Positions 33,601-41,085 of a stretch of DNA of 64,000 bases are shown here, one piece after another. Both the position numbers and the translations under genes were made by a program. The DNA comes from Asterias amurensis. Its lineage: Eukaryota; Echinodermata; Asteroidea; Forcipulatida; Asteriidae. Position 1 is the first letter of the stretch; each line of letters starts with the position of its first letter. Under the pieces are notes generated by a model, which saw only the letters and a program-made list of their open reading frames with translations, did no database searches and was not told the origin of the DNA. The stretch lies in contig NC_092649.1 in NCBI RefSeq assembly GCF_032118995.1, forward strand, positions 26,285,927-26,349,926. Reading direction: 5' to 3'.

Positions 33601-35329
33601 GGCGTAGCCGTAAGGTTGTTGAAATTAAAGCCAGTGGACACTATTGGTAATTGTCAAAGACCAGTCTTCTCACTTGGTGTACCTCAACATATGCATTAAA
33701 TAACAAACCTGTGAAAATTTAAGCTCAATCGGTCTTCGAGTTTGCAAGATAATAATGAAAGAAAAAACACCCTTGTCACACGAAGTTGTGTGCTTTCTAA
33801 TGCTTGATTTCGAGACCTCAAGTTCTAAACTTGAGGTCTCGAAATCAAATTCGTGAAAAAATTACTTCTTTCTCGAAAACTACGTCACTTCAGAGGGAGC
33901 CATTTCTCACAAAGTTTAATACCATGATGATAATTATTTTGAGTAATTACCAAGTGTCCACTGTCCACTACCTTTAAACAGCAGTGTGTACACATAGCCC
34001 AGGTTGGACTCCTCCGTTGCAGGCAACGCGAGTCCAGGGTATAAAGGTTCCGTACCATTGCGAACAAAATTGTAAATTATTTTTAAAATATATCTACTTA
34101 ACTCAGGAAGCTGAACTTTTCCTCACATGTTCCTTGTAGTTAGAACTCCAAGATCGTTTTATTTAAAATTGCTGATTTTTTTCCTTTGGTGTTCATATTT
34201 TGTGAAAAGCAAATTGAAATTGACGTTGCCCACTCGCACGTCGAGAACGGACTTGCTTGTAAACACTTTCTTGCATTGATCACTACCGACCTCTCGTGGC
34301 GGCTGGAGATGTGACAGTCTTTCTTAATTTGCGCATGCTGCATTTTTGTTACGGCGCAAACTTCATTTTCCTCTGCTTTTTTTGAACGCACGACTGGCTT
34401 GCGCAATTTAAAAAGGGTCATATTCATTGATTGCACCCGACGTATGGCCAATAACGACACTATACTCAAAGCCATGCGCACTTTAGCTCACACTATAAAT
34501 TGGTACATGATGATCACATCGCTAGTGCAGAACTTCTGCTTATTTTCGGCAATAATTTCTTCCATGGATATAATTGTTAGGTGTGCACTAATTGAAAATG
34601 TGCTAAGGGACACTAAGAATATATGAACGGAATTTCAACTTCTCAAATCAGGTAAAAAATAATGAAAATTGTAGTCGAATTTGTGTTTGCATTGTAAAGA
34701 ACCTTTAAACCCAGGACGTCAGTGCAGTGGCACTGACTGACGTCCTACCAGGGCTATGTGTACACACTACTTGTGGTTTGACTTTGACTTTGAGAAAATA
34801 ATAGTATTAATAATATTATAGGCCTATCTCAGTATCTGACATCCCCTCTCAAAAAAAAAATGTAAAATTGTCTTTGATTTGATAATTTGCTGACTAAAAA
34901 TAAGTCGGAAGTTTGTAAATAATCATCAAACTGCAGGGTTAGAGACATGCATTAGCACAAGTACTGTGTAATTCTACCTCCATGGTGTAAGTTCATTATT
35001 TTCTGGTTACAAAATCGAACTTCAACTTGCCGTGAAGTTTTTCCATTGAATTTTTGTTTATAATTGTTTACATTACAAAGCACACATAATGACATAACAA
35101 AGTTATAATATATCTATGGTTTATTTGTCGTTTTTGAGGTACTTAATACTTTTTGTTGGTGTGTTGTCGGCGCTCTGGACTTGTTGTCGGTAATGTCGGC
35201 TTTTATTAGAAAGAATGCACTGATTATGTATACTGTCCGGAAAATGGGCAGCTTATGTTGTTATTGTCACCGACCGGGTTAACTAAAAATATTACCATCT
35301 TCTTCGTCTTTCTTGTCCCGTCTTAGCAT
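15678..35329 (-). CDS. COPG: Coatomer subunit gamma (gamma-COP)
   Basis: Complete, 21 coding exons on the minus strand: 35329-35296, 32910-32858, 32251-32171, 31519-31448, 30790-30635, 30143-30051, 28792-28589, 28364-28324, 27577-27523, 27139-26993, 26055-25771, 24969-24726, 23944-23869, 22619-22516, 22090-21962, 21500-21435, 20472-20333, 19608-19440, 17837-17740, 16979-16844, 15907-15678. All phases close, giving 870 residues (human COPG1 has 874). It starts [11 protein letters not shown] then [18 protein letters not shown]; the adaptin-like helical trunk includes [36 protein letters not shown] and [10 protein letters not shown]; the C-terminal appendage includes [13 protein letters not shown] and ends IISCAVG. 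Gamma-COP is part of the COPI coat F-subcomplex and binds ARF1 and dilysine cargo for Golgi-to-ER transport. An in-frame ATG two codons upstream (35335) is an alternative start; the chosen one matches the vertebrate N terminus. The large introns are packed with MITEs. Confidence 0.97.
16090..16815. mobile_element. Family A-type MITE split by a family D MITE
   Basis: The outer element shows the A interior (ATTACTCAAAATAATTGTTA, CACTGTGAAAAATGGCTCCC) and resumes after 16570 with GTAACATAATTTTTGAGAAG, ending GTCCAGTGCCTTC. The inner element 16197-16566 has termini AGCCATTGGACCC and a GGCT end, flanked by TTAA at 16193-16196 and 16567-16570. The outer left terminus is eroded. Confidence 0.75.
16197..16566. 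mobile_element. Family D TTAA MITE (D1)
   Basis: A 370-bp element inserted at a TTAA in an older family A-type copy. A second copy at 24344-24657 lacks its right end. The interior shares the AACAAACCTGTGAAAATTTG module with families A, B and C. Confidence 0.7.
17130..17570 (+). mobile_element. Interspersed repeat, pair with 6580-6945
   Basis: Second copy of the repeat described at 6580. ACGCAATTCATAGCTATTA and GGAATAAAAGAGTAGTGACT are identical in both. It lies in the COPG intron between the exons starting at 17837 and 16979. Confidence 0.55.
17588..18165. repeat. Repeat mosaic and (AAT)n
   Basis: Apart from the COPG exon at 17740-17837, this holds a piece resembling 59150-59215 (CAAACCAAATATAT next to a GGTGTTA motif), a fragment of the GACTCTGCTAGGGTC repeat (17937-18065), and an AAT microsatellite at 18135-18163. 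Confidence 0.45.
18379..18434. repeat. (AT)n and (AAAT)n microsatellite
   Basis: An AT dinucleotide run at about 18379-18402 is followed by AAAT repeats. It sits in a long AT-rich COPG intron (17838-19439) without other supported features besides fragments. Confidence 0.7.
19644..20005. mobile_element. Family A MITE (A4), eroded right end
   Basis: The left end follows TTAA at 19640-19643 (AGACAATGGTATTAATTG). The interior is typical (TCTCAACATATGCATAAA, CTCACAATGTTGTATACTAT). The right terminus has decayed after TTTTGAGTAATTATTG. Confidence 0.6.
21666..21880. mobile_element. MITE with TIR CATAGAGTTATATATAAGAA, left part
   Basis: The left terminus is followed by CTAGAGGGCGCAGTG and by two copies of CGGCCATTTT...AAGTTGACAAAACA. 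The related copy at 30396-30598 keeps the opposite terminus (CTAGTTCTTATATATAACTC) in the same orientation. Both are truncated. Confidence 0.55.
22327..22480 (+). mobile_element. Family A MITE, right-half fragment
   Basis: Contains CAGAGGGAGCGGTTTCTCAC and TTTTATGCTAACAATTTC, and ends near an ACTTTTAA terminus. The left half is missing. It lies upstream of COPG exon 15 and downstream of exon 14 on the minus strand. Confidence 0.6.
22940..23307. mobile_element. Family A TTAA MITE (A5)
   Basis: Flanked by TTAA (22936-22939, 23308-23311), with termini GGCAGTGGACACTATTGG and AATAGTGTCCAGTGTC. Near full length; it sits in the intron between the COPG exons starting at 23944 and 22619. Confidence 0.8.
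24344..24657. mobile_element. Family D MITE (D2), 3'-truncated
   Basis: Starts after TTAA with AGCCATTGGACACC, contains CTTACAGGGTTTACAGAAGG and GACCGATTGAGCCTCAAT, and stops at GTTTACCGATG. It lies 68 bp from the end of COPG exon 12. Confidence 0.6.
25165..25536. mobile_element. Family A MITE (A6) with an internal short repeat
   Basis: Its left end is replaced by a SINE or LINE tail (25066-25140). The interior is typical, and the right end GTGTCCAGTGTC is followed by TTAA (25537-25540). A GGTTATATAGT short repeat has expanded just before the terminus. Confidence 0.6.
26340..26730 (-). mobile_element. Reverse SINE/LINE tail and GGGCACC repeat
   Basis: 26340-26470 is the reverse of the GCGCTATATAAGAACTAG tail. 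26580-26730 belongs to a repeat with TTTTCTCCTTGGTAAAGGGC that also appears at 6267-6400 and, in reverse, at 45560-45670. Confidence 0.45.
26747..26978. mobile_element. Family J MITE (J1)
   Basis: Palindromic, with GGGCCCAATTTCATAGAGC at one end and its reverse complement at the other. The arms contain TTGCTTAG, GGATTACCAACCAAATTTCC and the reverse. It ends 14 bp below the donor of COPG exon 10 (26992). Other copies: 27747-27989, 45345-45555, 45992-46239, 63231-63438. Confidence 0.8.
27747..27989. mobile_element. Family J MITE (J2)
   Basis: Full palindrome of the same family as J1, in the COPG intron between the exons starting at 28364 and 27577. Confidence 0.8.
28286..28318 (+). repeat. G-rich tract next to COPG exon 8
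   Basis: On the transcribed strand this is a C-rich tract that begins 5 bp after the exon 8 donor (28323). G-run length may be unreliable in the assembly. Confidence 0.6.
28827..29191. mobile_element. Family B TTAA MITE
   Basis: Termini AGGGAAGGTACACGTTTGG and CCAAACGTGTACCTTCCC are flanked by TTAA (28823-28826, 29192-29195). It is 365 bp long. It lies 35 bp from COPG exon 7 on its acceptor side. The interior shares TTTTCACAGG and GTGAGAAGACTGGTCTTTGA with family A. Confidence 0.8.
30396..30598. mobile_element. MITE, right part (pair with 21666-21880)
   Basis: Same orientation as the copy at 21666 but keeps the right terminus, ending CTAGTTCTTATATATAACTC TATGG. It ends 37 bp from COPG exon 5. 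Confidence 0.55.
30863..31141. mobile_element. Chimera of family A left half and family H end
   Basis: Starts after TTAA (30859-30862) as family A and runs into the A interior to about 31035. From about 31076 it is the terminal part of family H (GAGCACACCGGGGTTGACCC ... AAACGCACCC). The halves do not belong to one family. Confidence 0.55.
33629..33973. mobile_element. Family A TTAA MITE (A8)
   Basis: Flanked by TTAA (33625-33628, 33974-33977), with AGCCAGTGGACACTATTGG at the left and a duplicated GTCCACT near the right terminus. It lies in COPG intron 1. Confidence 0.75.
33984..34768. mobile_element. 785-bp element with TIR GTGTGTACACATAGCCC
   Basis: The left end GTGTGTACACATAGCCCAGG and the right end GGGCTATGTGTACACAC are exact inverted repeats over 17 bp. 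Subterminal blocks pair loosely (TTGGACTCCTCC... versus ...GACGTCCTACC). The interior has no recognisable transposase. It starts a few bases after A8 in COPG intron 1. The family is not recognised. Confidence 0.65.
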
Positions 35330-35465
35330 ATGCATTGCAGAAACTTGGCAAGAATCTCTTCCACCTCTATGTTGTTGTATGTGTTAGCCACACTATAAAA
35401 ACGATGGTTTTGGGTGCGTAAACTACACGACTCTCTGCACCCTTTCCAACAAACTGTTCACACGT

Positions 35466-35473
35466 CCACGTCA
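35466..35473 (-). promoter_or_regulatory. UPRE-like site TGACGTGG upstream of COPG
   Basis: The minus strand reads TGACGTGG, matching the ATF6/XBP1/CREB3-type unfolded-protein-response element TGACGTG(G/A). It lies about 137 bp upstream of the COPG start codon. A CCAAT box on the same strand lies at 35507-35503. Motif match only. Confidence 0.4.
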
Positions 35474-37392
35474 CTTGCAACTTATCACGCATGACACTGC
35501 GCATTGGTTTGTCCTTAGCGCAAGAGGGCGCACAACTTACGTGGGGTGGGCGGGGGTGGGGCCGTTTTCTGAAGTTGATCGTTAAATTTATTTATTTGCT
35601 AAGTCGAAAAGTTTGTAAACAATCCACACTTTGCGTAAACTTCCACCTAGCAATTGGGTGAACAAACAACATGGTTTTCTTGTCCACATGCCAGTTTATC
35701 GAGCGTTTTTTCTTTTTTTTTGTAACTGAGCAATAAATTCTTTTTTTTTTAAACCGCCACTTGAAATTGGTTCTTGATGCACATGCCTATATTCATTAGA
35801 CAACTTACCTTTCTTCATTAAACCAAATAGATCGAGCTTCTTGCGTCTGGTGGCTTGTGAATGGGGGCAGAGCTTTAGTTATTGGTTTTTTCCCCCTTCC
35901 TTTTTCTCTTTTTTTCTGGCAGGCTGGTCGGCATAGGCACACAGTTCGCTTACCGGTTTAGGTGGGTTGTCGTTTCGCCTGCGGGCGACCTAATTTTTAT
36001 CAGCACTAAAACAAACAAGTGAAATGCTGCTGATGAGATTATTATATTTCTGCTCTTGAGCTGTGTACCAATTGAGCCTGCACATAGGGGAGACGGCTAT
36101 AGTTTCAAAAAGGGGGCGGGCGGGTAGGCCTATACCCAACTTATGCTTATTTTTATCAGCAGTAATCCGTCAACAAATAGAGGAGCGTCTGAGAACTGCA
36201 CTGAGAGGAAGGAACATAATTATGTACGTAGACCTATTACGTCACATACGACTCGAGCTTCTATTCATAGAGAGGCAAACATCAAGAGATACGGTACAGG
36301 CTGTTGGTGGCGCCTGCTAAACTCCTAGAACGGGTCGCCTTAGGAGCAAGTCGGCTCGTGGGTTCTGGCACCGACTAGATAGGGTGTCGGTGACCAAACC
36401 GACCCTTCGGGTTCGAACTCCGATCAAATGTGCTATAACCAATTCGCTGTTTGCAGAGCTGTCACATGATGCTTTCCAAATATTATGATGGGTGATTACT
36501 AAACCCTCGTGACACACATGTACATTTGTGGGCGTTACAGGTCTACTAACACCCAACATTTGCGTCACCCGACTTAAGAAATAGAACCCTCGAAATTGAG
36601 TAGTGCCCACAGCCAGGTTCGAATCCCCAAAAGTTCGCTTTTAGTATTTGTTTTTTTCTTTATTTTTACACTGCCTGCCTCCCTCAATGGGCAATTTTTG
36701 GGGCTTTTTTTTATTTCAGATTACAATCGACCCGAATAGATCGAGGTTCAGTAAACACACAAAGTTGACGCATTGTGCACACAGTGTATTGACAGTGTAT
36801 TGATAAGATAGTCAAGGTCCATAAAATTACCCGACGGAGGTGGACATTCTATTTACATGTATACCGAAATATAATGGTTCACACTCGCAAAGTTATGCAC
36901 AACAGAGTACGGTGTAAACAAATGCGTCAAAGTGGGTGTGCGGGGGGGGGGGGGGGGTGGGAGTCACGAGTTTTTGCAACTCACACGTGATTACAAAAAT
37001 CCAGAAAAACACAGTGCATGTGCAACGTTTCCTGGTGTGGAAGGCGTAGTGATATTTTGTATGAGGAGGACTTGCATGCGATTGATACGCCGGCATTTCG
37101 TTCAAGTTCACAAAAACGCCACTAGACAAATTCTCTTGACATCATGCATAGACGAAGCAGGTTTTAGGTAAGTTGACTCATTTCGTAATAATTTAACAAC
37201 AAAATCACAACTCTTTTCTGTTGGTCTTATGCTCAGAGACCAGTGATTAAAATACAACATGAAACTTCTCAGTTCTAGCTCAATGGACAAAACTACATTC
37301 TGGCAGTTTCATATTAATTAGGGGTAAAGTATGTCACATTCAAGAGTCACTTTGACCATATATACAAGTTGAATTTCTATTGATAACACTAA

Positions 37393-38180
37393 CTTGAGAG
37401 GCACCGGACACTGATTGGTTACCCAAAATAATATTTAGCATAAAACCTTACTTGGTTACGAGTATCGGGGAGAGTTTGATAGTATAAAAACATTGTGAGA
37501 AACGGCTCCCTCTGAAGTAACGTAGTTTTCGAGAAAGAAGTAATTTTCAACGAACTTGATTTCGAGACCTCAGAATTAGATTTTGAGGTCCCGAAATCAA
37601 GCGTCAGAAAGCACATAACTTCGTGTGACAAGGGTGTTTTTTCTTTCTTTAATTAATTCGCAACTTCGAAAACCAATTGAGCTCAACTTTTCACAAGTTT
37701 GTTATTTTATGCATATGTTGAGAAACATCAAGTGAGAATACTGATCTTTGACAATAATAATAATAAATAATTAACCATTCTTATATAGCGCATAATACAT
37801 ATAAAACAAACATAAGCCCTAAGCGCTCTTGAGAAAAACAGAACAGAATACAAAGACAAGATGTACTGGGTAACAAACAAAATGGATGAATTAAATGTTA
37901 AATAAGTGCGTCTTTAAAGCAATCTTAAACCTAATAATGGAATCAATGTTTTTTATGTGTTCCGGGAGATTGTTCCATAAGGTTGAGGCAGTGTGAACGA
38001 AGCTGCGTTCACCATATGATTTGGTCATCACTGGTGGAATAACAAACAACTTTTTCTTATTAGAACGAAGATTTCTAGAAGGTGTGCACAATGTTAACAG
38101 CTCGGTCAAATAAGGAGGCGCACAATCATAAAAACATTCATATGCTAACCACAATATTTTACCAAAAGTGTCCAGTGTCT
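37393..38180. mobile_element. Family A MITE split by a LINE 3' fragment
   Basis: The left part 37393-37755 is family A (ACTGATCTTTGACAAT). The right part resumes at about 38162 with CAAAAGTGTCCAGTGTC, followed by TTAA at 38181-38184. Between them lies a minus-strand LINE end. Confidence 0.7.
37756..38161 (-). mobile_element. 5'-truncated CR1/L2-like LINE 3' end
   Basis: The minus frame reads ILWLAYECFYDCAPPYLTEL, then LCTPSRNLRS, YGERSFVHTASTLWNNLPEH and IKNIDSIIRFKIALKTHLF before a stop. This is the typical C terminus of a CR1/L2-type reverse-transcriptase protein. It is followed by GCGCTATATAAGAATGG and an ATT-repeat tail. The intact short frame suggests a fairly recent insertion. Confidence 0.75.
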
Positions 38181-38982
38181 TTAAGACTCGCATGATTTTT
38201 TTGCTCGTTTGTGTTTTCTTTTTTGTTTATGGGCAATTAATTACAACTCGTGTGCGATCACATTAAACATAATGGGAGCTCTTATTGAACTTCAGTTCAG
38301 GGCCGTTTCCGTGTTGTATCGTTTTCACATCCTGTGTTTCGTTTGTTCTGTCTTACTTTATTACCTTTAATAGCACTGTGGACATACGACACCTTTGGTA
38401 ATGTAAAAGACGTGCATCTCCACTTTTTTTGCATCAAAACTTACTTGGTAACAAGCAACGGAGCGCTGTTGACTTACTTGTACTTGGTAACAAGCAACGG
38501 GGAGCTGTTGACGTGTGAGAAACGGCTCCCTCTGAACATAACGTCAGTTTCTGAGAATGAGATATTCTCAATCAAATAACACAAAACTTGAGGCCTGAGG
38601 CCTCAACTGAGAATACTTTAAAAAAAAAAATTTCTTACAATAATTACCAAACGCGTGCTTTTAATGGCCCGAATGAATTTCAACTCGTGTGCATTAAAAT
38701 TAAACATAAGTTATTGCTATTTATAGTAAGCTGAGGAGAATTCATCAGTCACCACAGAGAGCTGTTTCCGTGTTATGACATAACTACATCCTGTGTTTCG
38801 TTTCGTTTTTCTTACTTTGTTACATTTAAAGCAAAATAGTGCACACGATAAGTTTGATATGAAAACTAAATCTTTTGCCGACCCTTGAGATTGATTGCGC
38901 TGGCGTCTTTATTTCGGCCAGTGTCCCGACTGCGGCAAAAAAGAAGACAACAAAATATTTTTATTAATTTTGTTTTTTACCC

Positions 38983-39180
38983 ATACACCGATGTGTGTTA
39001 GCACTGTATGCTCAGTACTTTCCCGAGTCCTGTGAAAAAATATCACAGGCATATTACTCGGGTGGATTCGAACCCACGACCCTTGCAATTCTAGAGCAGT
39101 GTCTTACCAACTAGACTACCGAGGTTGCCCGGTAACTAGAGGCAGCTCGAATCATATGTTTTGGCAGCGGGTACAGCAAC
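38983..39180 (-). mobile_element. tRNA-derived SINE S2, best copy
   Basis: The reverse strand gives CCGGGCAACCTCGGTAGTCT, AGTTGGTAAGACACTGC and GGTCGTGGGTTCGAATCC, that is, a tRNA-like head with A and B boxes. A body with CTCGGGAAAGTACTGAGC and CACATCGGTGTATGGG follows. A partial second copy lies at 39230-39290. Confidence 0.7.
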
Positions 39181-39604
39181 GATATAATAGATGTTAAATT
39201 TGCATCGGGGACAAAGATTATTAATTTTGTTTGTTTACCCATACACCGATGTGTGTTAGCACTGTATACTCAGTACTTTCCCAGTTTAAAATTTAAAAAC
39301 AATTATCTGTTTGGTTGTAGGCCTACATTTCTTCTATTCGTATTTATATCTGAAGTTGGTCACACCCGCGCTAGCTGTCCAACATAAAGAATGACAATTT
39401 GGAGCATTCTACGCTCTAAAATGATTATAAGGACACTTTAACACGCGGAAACAAACTAATGCATTGTGCTTATTATTATTCAACGCAATTGCCCGCGGGC
39501 CTTGTGGCCAGCACAAAACAAGCACCAAAATCATATAATTATAATATTATACAAAGCGGTTCCATTTTGCAGAACCTTTCATGTAGGCTTACAATATAAC
39601 CCCC

Positions 39605-39826
39605 AAAAAATCACTCTAAAATAGAGGCATTTAGAAGTTCATCCAAAGGATTGTTATTAGGGACCAATCCATTTTTAGATTTTAAAAATGAATAGTTTAC
39701 TAGATAGTGAATTGTAAATGCTTATAATTCATTTTGTAATCAATCAAACAAATAGATTGGTCCCTAATAACTGTAGACGCCATTTTGATTAACTTTTAAA
39801 ATTTAAATCCCTCTCATTTTAGAGTG
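39605..39826. mobile_element. Palindromic MITE, TIR CACTCTAAAAT
   Basis: Outer arms CACTCTAAAATAGAGG and CCTCTCATTTTAGAGTG, and inner arms TTATTAGGGACCAATCC and GATTGGTCCCTAATAA, make a long foldback of about 220 bp. Single copy in the window. Confidence 0.6.
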
Positions 39827-40184
39827 TTGGTGGAGACATATGAATTTCGTTTGTCGTTTGTACGACTGTGACATGCCCTTTCTGTTTTTGTTATTACAGT
39901 TCTTGTATAAATCGTGGTCGTTAAATAAATACTTTTCGATGATGCTTGGATATAAAATTTTGAACAAAATCCCTCAGCTGATACAAAAAATTTCAGTTCA
40001 TACAAATCGCGGTCACTTGAAATCTACACTTTTGCATGATGCTTGGATGTAATATTTTGAACAAAATCCCCCATCTGATGGAAAACAATTTCACCGACAA
40101 TAAAACGTAACCGGAAAAGCTGGTGACTTATCCTTGCTCGTGGACACTGGACACCTTTGGTTATTGTCAAAGACCAGTCTTCCC

Positions 40185-40935
40185 ACTCTGGTGTTTCTGA
40201 TCAGCAGAGTGTGGGTTCAAATCCCAGCCGTGACACCTGTGTCCTTAAACAAGATACTTAACCATTGCTCCATCCTATTAAAGGAACACGTTGCCTTGGA
40301 ACGGTCGAGTTGGTCTTTGAAAAGCGTTTGTAATCGTTTTTTATAAAATGCATATGGGTAGAAAGATGTTGTAAAAGTAGAATACAATGATCCACACAAA
40401 CATGCCTCGAAATTGCGTGGTTTTCCTTTTACCTTGTCGACTAACACGTCGGCCAGTTATGGGGGTCAAAATTTTGACTCCCATAAATGGCCGACCATGT
40501 TAGTTCGCACAGTAGAAGGAAAACCACGCAATTTCGAGGCAAACTTGTGTGGATCATTGTATTCTACTTTTACAACATCTTTCTACCCATATGCATTTTA
40601 TAAAAAACGATTACAAACGCTTTTGTTTAGACCAACTCGTCCGATCCAAGGCAACGTGTTCCTTTAAGGATGGGCAGAAGTGACCCAATGGTCCCATGTG
40701 TTCTAAACGCATGTAAAAGGACCCAGTGCACTTATCGAAAAGAGAAGGGGTTCGCCCCGGTGTTCCTGGCTGTGGCTGCTGTGCGCCGTAGCACCTTGTA
40801 AACCCTTTTAAGGTGCTACATAATTGGGTCTCGGAATTCATCTCTGCATCTTTCTGAAAGTTTGTATCAGCGCCTTGAGTACCTTGGGTAGATACGTGCG
40901 CTATAACTTATAAGACCTCGATATTATTATATTCT
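40185..40935 (+). mobile_element. SINE S1 carrying a nested family E MITE
   Basis: The SINE head (CTCTGGTGTTTCTGATCAGC, GTGTGGGTTCAAATCCC) is interrupted at 40278 and resumes at 40668 with GGATGGGCAGAAGTGACCCA. It continues through GAAGGGGTTCGCCCCGGTG and TAGCACCTTGTAAACCC and ends near GATACGTGCGCTATAA. A family A terminal fragment precedes it (40140-40184). Confidence 0.75.
40282..40663. mobile_element. Family E TTAA MITE (E1)
   Basis: Termini AGGAACACGTTGCCTTGG and CCAAGGCAACGTGTTCCT are flanked by TTAA (40278-40281, 40664-40667). It is 382 bp long and near-palindromic around a GGGGGTCAAAATTTTGACTC centre. Inserted into SINE S1. Confidence 0.85.
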
Positions 40936-41085
40936 TAAGCGTGGTATCTGTCTCAAATCAGGAGGGAACGCTGGAGCAAAACTCAGCGGGAACGGTTTTA
41001 AGAATGAAAGAAATGCTCAAGTATGAAAACGAAATCAATTTCCATCCCCAGGTGGTCCTTCATCGTATAATTATCGGGCACCATT

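Larger units (their letters stand above)
35330..41085. other. Divergent intergenic region COPG / CRT-like
   Basis: Holds the COPG promoter (35330-35560), a region to 37400 with no recognised gene, a family A copy split by a LINE end (37393-38180), a family A fragment (38427-38660), SINE S2 (38983-39180), a palindromic MITE at 39605-39826 (TIR around CACTCTAAAATAGAGG; inner arms AGGGACCAATC / GATTGGTCCCT), and SINE S1 with a nested MITE (40185-40935). A poly-G run at 36941-36957 is assembly-sensitive. Confidence 0.55.

Noticed and set aside
35815-35880. Minus-strand exon with donor (SQATRRKKLDLFGLMKK)
   Set aside because: It lies upstream of the COPG start exon, has no clear acceptor or ATG, and another frame is equally open; at most a 5' noncoding exon.
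36313-36630. Possible tRNA genes (GGGTTCGAACTCC and GGTTCGAATCCCC B-box matches)
   Set aside because: I cannot form a cloverleaf with an A box at the right distance for either.
38983-39180. Functional tRNA gene
   Set aside because: A and B boxes are present but the acceptor and anticodon stems do not form, and the head continues into a SINE body repeated elsewhere.
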